Assembly (NCBI GenBank): GCA_046481785.1
Contig: JAWOJF010000306.1
Span: 1 to 12,134 of the forward strand
DNA from: JAWOJF01 sp046481785
GTDB lineage: Bacteria; Bacteroidota; Ignavibacteria; Ignavibacteriales; Ignavibacteriaceae
Direction of reading: 5' to 3'
DNA: 12,134 nt
Below are positions 5,863 to 12,134 of this stretch, one piece after another. A program made the translations under genes and the position numbers. Below the pieces are notes generated by a model. That model saw nothing but the letters and a program-made list of their open reading frames with translations. It made no database searches and had not been told where the DNA came from. Numbering within the stretch: the stretch's first letter is position 1; each line of letters begins with the position of its first letter.

Positions 5863-7767
5863 TTAGAAATTCCAGTTCATCTGGAAGTTAAAATTTATTA
5901 GCTCTCTTTCCGGATTATTTCTTACGGTAATAAATTCATACCATCCGTAGAACCTTAGGTAAAGAGAATCCTGTAGAGAAAGAAACACTTCTGCAAGGGG
6001 ACCGGTGCTTAAATATTTTGTATCAATCTGTTTATCTTTTCCCTTATAGTTGTAAGTATTAATCGAAAACACCCTCATTCCAGCCGAAACGAATAATTTG
6101 TTTAAATTAAAGACAAGTTTTGGTTCAGTATAAATTTCCTCAATAAATCTTGTGGGGCGTGTCGCAAAGGATGTCCATTTAAAATCTCCCTGCTCCGATA
6201 ATTTAATATACCCATAAAAAACAAAAGACAACCGGTTATTAATTTTAATAATGGTTGAATCAGCAGCATTTAACTGCCTGAAAGAAAAACTGTGATAATC
6301 AGGATTAAGGGCTTCAAAATCATATACAGTGTAGTTGGCAGATACTCCAAAATTGTTTAATGAAGTAAAATTTTTTCCCCTGTAATTTCCGCCGGAAGAA
6401 AAATTTATTACCCTGTTAACATTATTATTTGAACTTCTTTCTGCAAAAATATAAACCACATGACTATAAGTACCCTCTGCATTAACAAAAGCTTCCAGAA
6501 ATGGAGTAAGCATTTTGGAATATCTTATTCGGGCAATTGAAAGGAGTTCATCACGGTCATCAAAATTAGATTCGCTTGGGGTATCATATCTTAGTTTATT
6601 TTGAAAGAGACTGAACGAAAGTCTGTCGGATTGAGAAAAATAAACATTGCCGGAAAGTGAAATTGAAACACGGGAGGAATTATTATTTTTACTGCTCTCA
6701 AGTCTTGAACGTTCCTCATAGAAAATTTCATTGGCACCTTCAAACCTCCTGGTTATATGTTTTTCATCTCTTTCGGCATAATTCATTCTTAAATTACCAC
6801 TGAATGATTTAGAACTGTAATAAGTATTTGACTCAAATTCGAATCTCAGCTCATTTATTCTTGTATCAAAGATTGATGCCGATGTGGCGCTCTTTGATCT
6901 GTACCGGGTATCCCGTTCTATATTTCTCCAGGTTATCCCGCCCAAAAGTTCCTGGTTAAAGGCTGATAAAAAATTATTTATTCTTAATCCATCCTGAACG
7001 AAATAAGATGTTTCAGTACGGCTTTGTATATTATTTGTTACATTAAACTGGGCAGATGTTAATGAATCAGCTTCATAATAAAAATCTTTCCTGGTCTCCG
7101 ACAGGGATGCTCTGATGCTGTTTGAGACATCTTCATTAAAAATATTTATTACCGATGCCTTAAGATTCCTTAAATTATTTTTTCTTGGAGAAATATCTTC
7201 ATTCTTAAATCTGAATTCAGAGGAAAAACTAAGATCGGGCTGTGTGAAATCATTCATAGTTCCCTCTGCACCATAGACAAACCCATAATTATTTTCGCCT
7301 ATCTGCCTGTTATTAGAATAACCAGCAAACGGAGCAATAAACATGTTTTCATATGGGTTTACTATAAAATAAACAGAGGCGTTACTAACGGATGCCTGGT
7401 TAATTTCAATCTGCCTGTTATCCGATAATATGCTGCTGCTGCCTGAAAAACCTGCTTCAAGCCGGCTGGTTATTTTATAGGCTGAGGATATTAAAAAGTA
7501 CTGTTCATCCCTTATGTTTTTTTCAGCCGTGCTTATAAAAGTTGAGTTGTAATTTTCAAGTACACGCAGACTTATTTTGCCAAAGTTATTATAGTAGCCA
7601 AACTTTGAATTTAAATTATATGTATTTATCTGTTTGTCCAGCCTTGTTGAAAGCAAATTAACCGGTGTTCTAAGAGTAATGTATTCAAGACTGTCAGCCA
7701 GTACCTGGGCTTTAAGCAGGCTGCTCATAAAAACAAGCGGGATAAATATGATCAGAAGTTTTTTCAA
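5863..7767 (-). CDS. Large outer-membrane beta-barrel protein, unknown function
   Basis: The 634-residue product starts with a signal peptide (MKKLLIIFIPLVFMSSLLKAQ) and is otherwise made of amphipathic beta-strands with Asn/Ser/Asp-rich turns, for example SGFSGSSSILSDNRQIEINQ and RLSFSLFQNKLRYDT. It ends in FQMNWNF, with the terminal Phe that marks substrates of the outer-membrane assembly machinery. Nothing like a TonB box or plug domain is visible, so it is probably a plain barrel of more than 20 strands; I cannot name the family. The start is TTG: the frame has a TGA 36 nt upstream, no ATG or GTG lies between, and starting at the internal ATG would remove half the signal peptide. It follows the FN3 lipoprotein gene by 66 nt, so the two are probably co-transcribed and may act together at the cell surface. 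Confidence 0.7.
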   Translation of the reverse strand: MKKLLIIFIPLVFMSSLLKAQVLADSLEYITLRTPVNLLSTRLDKQINTYNLNSKFGYYNNFGKISLRVLENYNSTFISTAEKNIRDEQYFLISSAYKITSRLEAGFSGSSSILSDNRQIEINQASVSNASVYFIVNPYENMFIAPFAGYSNNRQIGENNYGFVYGAEGTMNDFTQPDLSFSSEFRFKNEDISPRKNNLRNLKASVINIFNEDVSNSIRASLSETRKDFYYEADSLTSAQFNVTNNIQSRTETSYFVQDGLRINNFLSAFNQELLGGITWRNIERDTRYRSKSATSASIFDTRINELRFEFESNTYYSSKSFSGNLRMNYAERDEKHITRRFEGANEIFYEERSRLESSKNNNSSRVSISLSGNVYFSQSDRLSFSLFQNKLRYDTPSESNFDDRDELLSIARIRYSKMLTPFLEAFVNAEGTYSHVVYIFAERSSNNNVNRVINFSSGGNYRGKNFTSLNNFGVSANYTVYDFEALNPDYHSFSFRQLNAADSTIIKINNRLSFVFYGYIKLSEQGDFKWTSFATRPTRFIEEIYTEPKLVFNLNKLFVSAGMRVFSINTYNYKGKDKQIDTKYLSTGPLAEVFLSLQDSLYLRFYGWYEFITVRNNPERELINFNFQMNWNF

Positions 7768-7833
7768 ACAGGCAATCTTTTGTGTTTGTCTAATATATCA
7801 TTTTTGAATTGCGTAGTAAATAGAACATTAAGT

Positions 7834-8805
7834 TTAGGGCTTAATTGTAAAACTATAAACCGGCGAAATACTGTTCGGCTCAGAACTTGCCGAATAAGTT
7901 ATCACCCGCCAGAAATACTCCCGGCTTTCAAGGTACCGTGGATTAAAACCTATTTCAAGTGTGTCATTAACAACTGATGAATTTATTGTTCTGCTCCAGA
8001 ATTCCCCGAAATATTTATTTGTCTGCACTACTATTTTATATGTTGCCGGCACATCGGCTGCCATTATTTTAAAGTTCCCAAAATATTCAGTAGTTGAACT
8101 ATTGGCAGGAATAATTACTTCGGGGATTTCATAAATCTCATCTGTAACTCTATTGGTTTCATCACTTAATAAACCGCCTTTATCAACCGCTTTTACTCTA
8201 TAATAAAATTTTTTATAAAAATCCTGCACTGAAATATCATTAAAGCTGGTGGTTTCTGAAAATCCGGTTAAAGTGAGGGAATCTGCTGTAAAAGTTTCTG
8301 ATTCACTCCGGTAAATATTATAACCTGCCACATCTGTATCTGTTGAAGGTTCCCAATTAAGATAAATTGATTTATTTCCTTCCCAATTTCTGGCATTAAT
8401 TTCAATATACCTGGGTGGATAGGGTTGGTACCTGTTAATAGGTTTAGTACTAATTGAGCCGGTAGGGCGGCTTTCCTGTCCGAATATATCGACGGCGGTA
8501 ATCATGTAGAAGTATTCATCCTCGTAGTTTAATGAATCATCATAGTAATAATAGTTTGAAGTAAAACTAATATTTTCAAAACCTGAATTATTTACTTTGC
8601 GGTACACATTGTAACCCTGTATATCAGGCTCGGAGTTCCGGTTCCATTCAATAATAATTTCGCCGTCAGTAGCAAGATAAAATCTTAATCCTGCAGGAAC
8701 TTCCGGTGGTATATTGTCATTATCTATATCTGAATCCGTCGGCCGTTCACAGGATCCCGCTAATAATGCTAATAATAAAAATAATGTTATATAAATATGT
8801 TTCAT
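7834..8805 (-). CDS. Fibronectin type III domain lipoprotein
   Basis: The 323-residue product has a signal segment ending in a lipobox-like LAGSC with Cys19, then an acidic linker (DSDIDND) that may mark surface export in Bacteroidota. Two FN3 domains follow: about 33-122 (Trp54, GYNVYRK 64-70, YFYMITAVD) and about 129-222 (Trp151, GYNIYRS 161-167, FYYRVKAVD). A third Ig-like segment occupies about 228-323. FN3 modules of this kind bind proteins or sugars, or act as spacers; no catalytic domain is seen. The ATG has GGAA 4 nt upstream. It is the first gene of a likely two-gene unit with the large barrel downstream, which suggests a surface-exposed partner or a barrel-associated lipoprotein. 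Its ligand is unknown. Confidence 0.8.
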   Translation of the reverse strand: MKHIYITLFLLLALLAGSCERPTDSDIDNDNIPPEVPAGLRFYLATDGEIIIEWNRNSEPDIQGYNVYRKVNNSGFENISFTSNYYYYDDSLNYEDEYFYMITAVDIFGQESRPTGSISTKPINRYQPYPPRYIEINARNWEGNKSIYLNWEPSTDTDVAGYNIYRSESETFTADSLTLTGFSETTSFNDISVQDFYKKFYYRVKAVDKGGLLSDETNRVTDEIYEIPEVIIPANSSTTEYFGNFKIMAADVPATYKIVVQTNKYFGEFWSRTINSSVVNDTLEIGFNPRYLESREYFWRVITYSASSEPNSISPVYSFTIKP

Positions 8806-8978
8806 TTTTCCATAATATAATAAGTCAGCAAATATGAAACTACCTGTTCAAAAGGGAACATGAGTTATAAAAAAAAGTAAAATACATATAAAAAATAGAC
8901 AGAAATTAGATTCTTTGAAATTCTGAAAATTAAGCCCTAATTGTATATAAACCGGGTTGTGCTGTAGTATCGTTTAAA

Positions 8979-9009
8979 TTGACAAAATAGCATTTTTTGG
9001 ATAACTTTG
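8979..9009 (+). promoter_or_regulatory. Bacteroidetes-type promoter of the nuo operon
   Basis: TTGAC (8979-8983) and TAACTTTG (9002-9009) leave exactly 20 nt between the TTG and the -7 element. The -7 octamer and the TTGAC are identical, with equal spacing, to those before rplU. Transcription would begin near 9016, about 18 nt before the nuoA ATG. This also rules out the upstream TTG at 9007 as the nuoA start. The 8806-8978 part of the divergent gap is AT-rich; I see no other clear signal in it. Confidence 0.65.
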
Positions 9010-9033
9010 AACTCAATTTTTAAGCAATTTATA

Positions 9034-9402
9034 ATGATAGAATCATATATCCCCGTATTCCTGGTGATCGGGTTTGCCATAATCTTTGCTCTCGCAGTAG
9101 TTATTTCCTCAGAACTCATAGGCCCTCAAAGGCCTACAGCCGAAAAGCTTTCAACATATGAAAGCGGTATGAAGCCGGTAGGAACAACAAACGAGAGGAT
9201 GTCGGTTAAATATTATCTTGTAGCAATGTTTTTTATAATATTTGATATCGAGGTAATTTTTGTTTATCCGTGGGCTGTACAGTTCAAAAAGATGTTTGGC
9301 GAATTTGGCATCTCCGTATTTGTATCGATGCTTATATTTTTGGTTGTGCTTGAGTTAGGATATTTATATGTGTACAAGAAAGGCGGATTTAAATGGGATT
9401 AG
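9034..9402 (+). CDS. nuoA: NADH-quinone oxidoreductase subunit A
   Basis: This is a 122-residue membrane subunit of respiratory complex I, located at the junction of the membrane and peripheral arms. Three membrane segments lie at about 6-27, 60-80 and 92-114. The conserved loop YESGMKPVG (42-50) and the helix KYYLVAMFFIIFDIEVIF with Asp71 and Glu73 are family hallmarks. I take ATG 9034 as the start: the in-frame TTG at 9007 overlaps the promoter -7 element, and MIESYIPVF is the natural N-terminus. No clear ribosome site precedes it. Its last 10 nt overlap the start of nuoB. Confidence 0.96.
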   Translation: MIESYIPVFLVIGFAIIFALAVVISSELIGPQRPTAEKLSTYESGMKPVGTTNERMSVKYYLVAMFFIIFDIEVIFVYPWAVQFKKMFGEFGISVFVSMLIFLVVLELGYLYVYKKGGFKWD

Positions 9403-9914
9403 AAGCAAAATTAAAAAATGATGGTTTTTTAACTACTACTATTGATGCACTTGTGGCATGGTCGCGTGAAAGTTCTGTATGGCCAATGCCAATGGGTATT
9501 TCCTGCTGTGCTATTGAGATGATGGCGGCAGGGGACCCTAAATATGATATTGCAAGGTTTGGTTCTGAGGTTATGAGATTTACCCCGCGGCAGTGCGATT
9601 TGATGATAGTGGCAGGGACAGTTACCTATAAAATGTCTCACGTTGTAAAAAAAATTTATGATCAGATGCCGGACCCCAAATGGGTAATAGCAATGGGTGC
9701 ATGTACTTCTTCCGGTGGTATGTACAGGTCTTACCCTGTGGTTCAGGGAATTGATCAGTTCCTTCCGGTAGATGTTTATCTTGCCGGCTGCCCGCCGCGT
9801 CCTGATAATCTTCTTAATGCTTTAATACAGATACAGGAAAAGATAAGCAGAACAAGAGCCAGTGATTTTCCGAATAGAAAAATGCCGGAATTACCCTTAT
9901 TACAAAACAATTAA
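9393..9914 (+). CDS. nuoB: NADH-quinone oxidoreductase subunit B (cluster N2 carrier)
   Basis: This 173-residue peripheral-arm subunit holds the 4Fe-4S cluster N2 that reduces quinone. The four ligands are present: tandem Cys38-Cys39 (GISCCAIEM), Cys104 (MGACTSSGGM) and Cys133 (LAGCPPRP). The RFTPRQCDLMIVAGTVTYKM stretch is typical. The start overlaps the nuoA stop by 10 nt, with AGGCGG inside nuoA serving as ribosome site, so translation is probably coupled. Four nucleotides separate its stop from nuoC. Confidence 0.97.
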   Translation: MGLEAKLKNDGFLTTTIDALVAWSRESSVWPMPMGISCCAIEMMAAGDPKYDIARFGSEVMRFTPRQCDLMIVAGTVTYKMSHVVKKIYDQMPDPKWVIAMGACTSSGGMYRSYPVVQGIDQFLPVDVYLAGCPPRPDNLLNALIQIQEKISRTRASDFPNRKMPELPLLQNN

Positions 9915-9918
9915 TTTT

Positions 9919-10434
9919 ATGACCTTAAAAGAAACAATTATAGAAAAATTAACAAATCAATTCCCCCGGCTAAACTTTGATACTGTTGAGTATAAGGGAG
10001 AATTAACTTTTATAATTGATAAGCAGAATATTGTTGAAGTGTGCAGTTTCCTGAGAAATGATTCAGCCCTTGAGTTTAATCTTTGTGAAGATATTACTGC
10101 TATAGACTGGGCAAAAAGAAAAAACCGTTTTACCGTAGTTTATCATATATTTTCTATAAAAAACAAATTCAGGCTTCGCCTTAAAGCTGATGTTGATGAA
10201 TCAGATCTCAATATAAATTCTGTTTCTTCAGTATGGAAAACAGCAAACTGGCATGAACGTGAAACTTATGATATGTATGGAATTAAATTCAATAATCATC
10301 CTGATATGCGGAGAATGTACCTTCCTGAAGAGTTTGAATATCACCCCTTAAGAAAAGACTTTCCGCTTATGGGTATTCCCGGATCGTTACCGTTACCTAA
10401 ATCCGGTACTGAAACTCAGGAGCACAAGAAATAA
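9919..10434 (+). CDS. nuoC: NADH-quinone oxidoreductase subunit C
   Basis: This 171-residue peripheral-arm subunit is related to the 30-kDa mitochondrial subunit. The signature WHERETYDMYGIKFNNHPDM with RRMYL (111-135) is clear and is followed by the HPLRKDFPL segment. I chose ATG 9919 (MTLKETIIEKL), 4 nt after the nuoB stop; the GTG at 9862 lies inside nuoB and would add residues with no family match. There is no obvious ribosome site, so coupling to nuoB is likely. It is separate from nuoD, unlike the fused nuoCD of enterobacteria. Confidence 0.95.
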   Translation: MTLKETIIEKLTNQFPRLNFDTVEYKGELTFIIDKQNIVEVCSFLRNDSALEFNLCEDITAIDWAKRKNRFTVVYHIFSIKNKFRLRLKADVDESDLNINSVSSVWKTANWHERETYDMYGIKFNNHPDMRRMYLPEEFEYHPLRKDFPLMGIPGSLPLPKSGTETQEHKK

Positions 10435-10439
10435 CGACT

Positions 10440-11690
10440 ATGGAAAAATTAACTAAAGATGAAGTTCCTTCGAAAATTTTAGAGAGTCTATTAGCTGATA
10501 CCGATATTACCATTGAAGATGCTTTAGAGAACGAGATGGTACTGAATATGGGTCCCCAGCATCCTGCAACTCATGGTGTGCTTCGCCTGCTTTTAAGATT
10601 AGACGGCGAATCAGTAATGGGATGCGTACCTGAACTCGGCTATCTGCACCGCGGTTATGAAAAGATGGCTGAGAATATGAGTTATTATGAGTTTATTCCT
10701 CATACAGACCGTCTTGATTATCTTTCACCTCTTGCCAATAACGTAGCATGGGTTCTTGCTGTTGAAAAATTAGCAGGCATTGAGGCTCCACCAAGGGCCC
10801 AGTATATCAGAATGATGGTAACAGAAATGACAAGGATAGCTTCGCACCTTGTTGCTATTGGTGCACTGGCAATGGATGTTGGCGCATTAACTGTTTTTTT
10901 ATGGACATTAAGAGAACGTGAGAAAATCCTTGATATATGGGATATCCTTTGCGGCGCAAGGTTTACAAACAGCTATACAAGAATAGGCGGCGTGGCAAAT
11001 GATATTCAGCCGGAAGCTCTTGCAAAAGTAAAATGGTTTATTGAACAGTATGAAGAGAATCTTGATGAGTGTGAAAAGCTTCTTAATACCAACAGGATAT
11101 TTGTTGAAAGACTTGACGGCGTTGGTGTTATCAGCGGACAGGATGCAATTGATATCGGCTTAACCGGTCCCAGCCTGCGCGGCAGCGGAATTGAACACGA
11201 TCTTCGCAGGGCAACTCCCTATCTTTTCTATAATGAAATGGATTTTAAAGTTGTTACTTTTCCCGATGGTGACTCGCTTGCAAGATATTTTGTAAGAGCA
11301 GATGAAACAAGAGAAAGTATTAAAATTGTAAAACAGATACTTGATAAACTGCCGCCCGGTGAAGTAAGGCTGAATCATCCTAAAAAAGTTCTTCCCAATA
11401 AAGCGGAAATTTATACCGGTATGGAAGAACTGATTCATGATTTTATGATAGTTAACTTCGGAATAAATCCGCCGGTTGGAGAAATTTATTCGGCTGTTGA
11501 AAATCCAAAAGGAGAACTGGGATTTTATATGGTAAGTAAGGGTGAAGGACATCCCTGGAAATGTAAAATCCGCTCACCTTCGATGGTGAACCTGCAGTCA
11601 CTCCCTCAGCTTATTAAAGGAGAAATGGTATCTGATGTTGTTGCAATTATCGGAAGCCTTGACCCTGTTATGGGTGAAGCGGATAAGTAA
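10440..11690 (+). CDS. nuoD: NADH-quinone oxidoreductase subunit D (quinone site)
   Basis: This 416-residue subunit forms the quinone-binding chamber with NuoB and resembles the large subunit of [NiFe] hydrogenases without the metal ligands. MGPQHPATHGVLRL carries His45, and RLDYL carries Tyr94; they match the quinone head-group ligands His38 and Tyr87 of Thermus Nqo4 by motif alignment. GYLHRGYEKMAE, the REREKILDIWD helix and the C-terminal MVNLQSLPQLIKGEMVSDVV and DPVMGEADK are standard. A roughly 30-residue N-terminal extension with low conservation precedes the core, as in Thermus. Five nucleotides separate it from nuoC. Confidence 0.97.
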   Translation: MEKLTKDEVPSKILESLLADTDITIEDALENEMVLNMGPQHPATHGVLRLLLRLDGESVMGCVPELGYLHRGYEKMAENMSYYEFIPHTDRLDYLSPLANNVAWVLAVEKLAGIEAPPRAQYIRMMVTEMTRIASHLVAIGALAMDVGALTVFLWTLREREKILDIWDILCGARFTNSYTRIGGVANDIQPEALAKVKWFIEQYEENLDECEKLLNTNRIFVERLDGVGVISGQDAIDIGLTGPSLRGSGIEHDLRRATPYLFYNEMDFKVVTFPDGDSLARYFVRADETRESIKIVKQILDKLPPGEVRLNHPKKVLPNKAEIYTGMEELIHDFMIVNFGINPPVGEIYSAVENPKGELGFYMVSKGEGHPWKCKIRSPSMVNLQSLPQLIKGEMVSDVVAIIGSLDPVMGEADK

Positions 11691-11691
11691 A

Positions 11692-11720
11692 CAAGAGCAA
11701 GCCTGCCTGCCGCGGCAGGA
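11692..11720. repeat. Dispersed repeat, copy 2 (inside the nuo operon)
   Basis: Twenty-nine bp (caagagcaagcctgcctg, then ccgcggcagga), matching 5021-5050 over the whole length with one gap and a few changes. It begins one base after the nuoD stop. The cctgcctgccgcggcagg part is a better palindrome than in copy 1 (CCTGCC/GGCAGG). Confidence 0.6.
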
Positions 11721-11740
11721 GAAAGAGCAAAAAATACAAG

Positions 11741-11820
11741 GTCATTCAGTGGTCATTAAGTCATTCATTGTTTAAATAATAAATGAGAGTTGAATGACTA
11801 TTGGATGACAATCGAATGTC
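11741..11820. repeat. Long imperfect hairpin between nuoD and nuoE
   Basis: The inner stem AGTCATTCA (11759-11767) pairs perfectly with TGAATGACT (11791-11799). Outside it, gtcattcagtggtcatta (11741-11758) pairs with attggatgacaatcgaatgtc with a few bulges, giving arms of roughly 27-30 nt around a 23-nt AT-rich loop. Both arms are built from repeated TCATT/AATGA units. No U-tract follows, so it is not a simple terminator. It may moderate read-through or protect the nuoABCD message, or be a palindromic insertion. Confidence 0.55.
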
Positions 11821-11852
11821 TTTTATAATGACGAATTATTTAAAAGAGAAAA

Positions 11853-12134
11853 ATGGAATTTAAATTCACGGAAGATAATCTTAAGAAGGTGCAGGAGCAT
11901 ATTGCTAAGTATCCTGTTAAACGGCCTGCTGTTATGCCCGCATTGTATATAGCGCAGCAACAGAATGGTTACATATCAACTGAGGTAATGCGGGAAGTTG
12001 CAAGTCTACTTGATATGACTGCAGAGGATGTTCTTGGTGTGGTTACTTTTTATACAATGTATTACCAGAAGCCGATGGGGAAGTATCATATACAGGTTTG
12101 TACAAATGTATCCTGCATGTTAAGAGGCGGTTAT
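11853..12134 (+). CDS. nuoE: NADH-quinone oxidoreductase subunit E, 3' truncated by the window
   Basis: The first 94 residues of the thioredoxin-like 24-kDa subunit are present; it carries the 2Fe-2S cluster N1a and docks to NuoF in the NADH module. The N-terminal helical part (YPVKRPAVMPALYIAQQQNG) and EDVLGVVTFYTMYYQKPMGK are characteristic. The first two cluster ligands are Cys83 and Cys88 (QVCTNVSC); the other two lie beyond the right edge. The start is ATG 11853, with only a weak purine-rich (AAGAGA) stretch before it. A 162-nt gap holding repeats separates it from nuoD, unusual for an operon that is otherwise tightly packed. Confidence 0.95.
   Translation, partial: MEFKFTEDNLKKVQEHIAKYPVKRPAVMPALYIAQQQNGYISTEVMREVASLLDMTAEDVLGVVTFYTMYYQKPMGKYHIQVCTNVSCMLRGGY

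Noticed and set aside
7836..8960. Similar strings near 7843-7862 and 8937-8956 (taattgta...tataaaccgg)
   Set aside because: Only about 18 matching bases with a 4-nt gap, one copy inside coding sequence. This can be chance in AT-rich DNA and has no further flanking similarity.
9007..9033. Extended nuoA start at TTG 9007
   Set aside because: The codon overlaps the TAACTTTG promoter element, so it would lie upstream of the transcript start. ATG 9034 gives the normal NuoA N-terminus.
9862..9918. Extended nuoC start at GTG 9862
   Set aside because: It lies within the nuoB coding sequence and adds 19 residues without family similarity. ATG 9919 directly follows the nuoB stop.

Overview
The window is about 37-40% GC by eye. 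It carries housekeeping genes plus surface-protein genes typical of the Bacteroidota/Ignavibacteriota side of the FCB group. Three things suggest this. Two genes are preceded by the Bacteroidetes-type promoter TTG-N20-TAnnTTTG. There are several secreted beta-barrel proteins and lipoproteins. nuoC and nuoD are separate genes rather than fused. Ignavibacteria is my best guess, by inference only; no rRNA or other decisive marker is present.

Layout. Positions 1-800 have no intact gene: they hold the 3' end of a gene entering from the left, apparently broken by a 110-bp insertion, then a dense cluster of palindromes. On the minus strand follow a DUF6263-like lipoprotein (801-1844), a short frameshifted remnant of a secreted-protein gene (1900-2096) and a small outer-membrane beta-barrel gene (2383-3051). 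On the plus strand rplU-rpmA (3274-3859) form a ribosomal operon that ends at a bidirectional terminator facing mdh (3958-4923, minus). A lone RsbW-like ATP-binding protein gene (5070-5480, minus) comes next, then a second palindrome-rich repeat block (5563-5857). Two minus-strand genes follow, for an FN3 lipoprotein and a 634-residue probable outer-membrane beta-barrel (5863-8805). A divergent promoter starts the respiratory complex I operon nuoA-B-C-D-E (9034 to the right edge; nuoE is cut by the window).

How it fits together. Malate dehydrogenase supplies NADH from the TCA cycle, and complex I oxidises NADH and passes electrons to quinone. NuoB (cluster N2) and NuoD (quinone site) keep their key residues. 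The FN3 lipoprotein and large barrel look like a co-transcribed envelope pair of unknown function.

The least ordinary content is the non-coding DNA. Two blocks of about 270-300 bp are bounded by 26-29-bp inverted repeats and filled with smaller palindromes. They share a core sequence with each other. A third repeat family occurs near mdh and again inside the nuo operon, next to a long imperfect hairpin between nuoD and nuoE. These look like small non-autonomous palindromic elements (REP/MITE-like). No transposase is present in the window, and I see no defence system, CRISPR array or tRNA.
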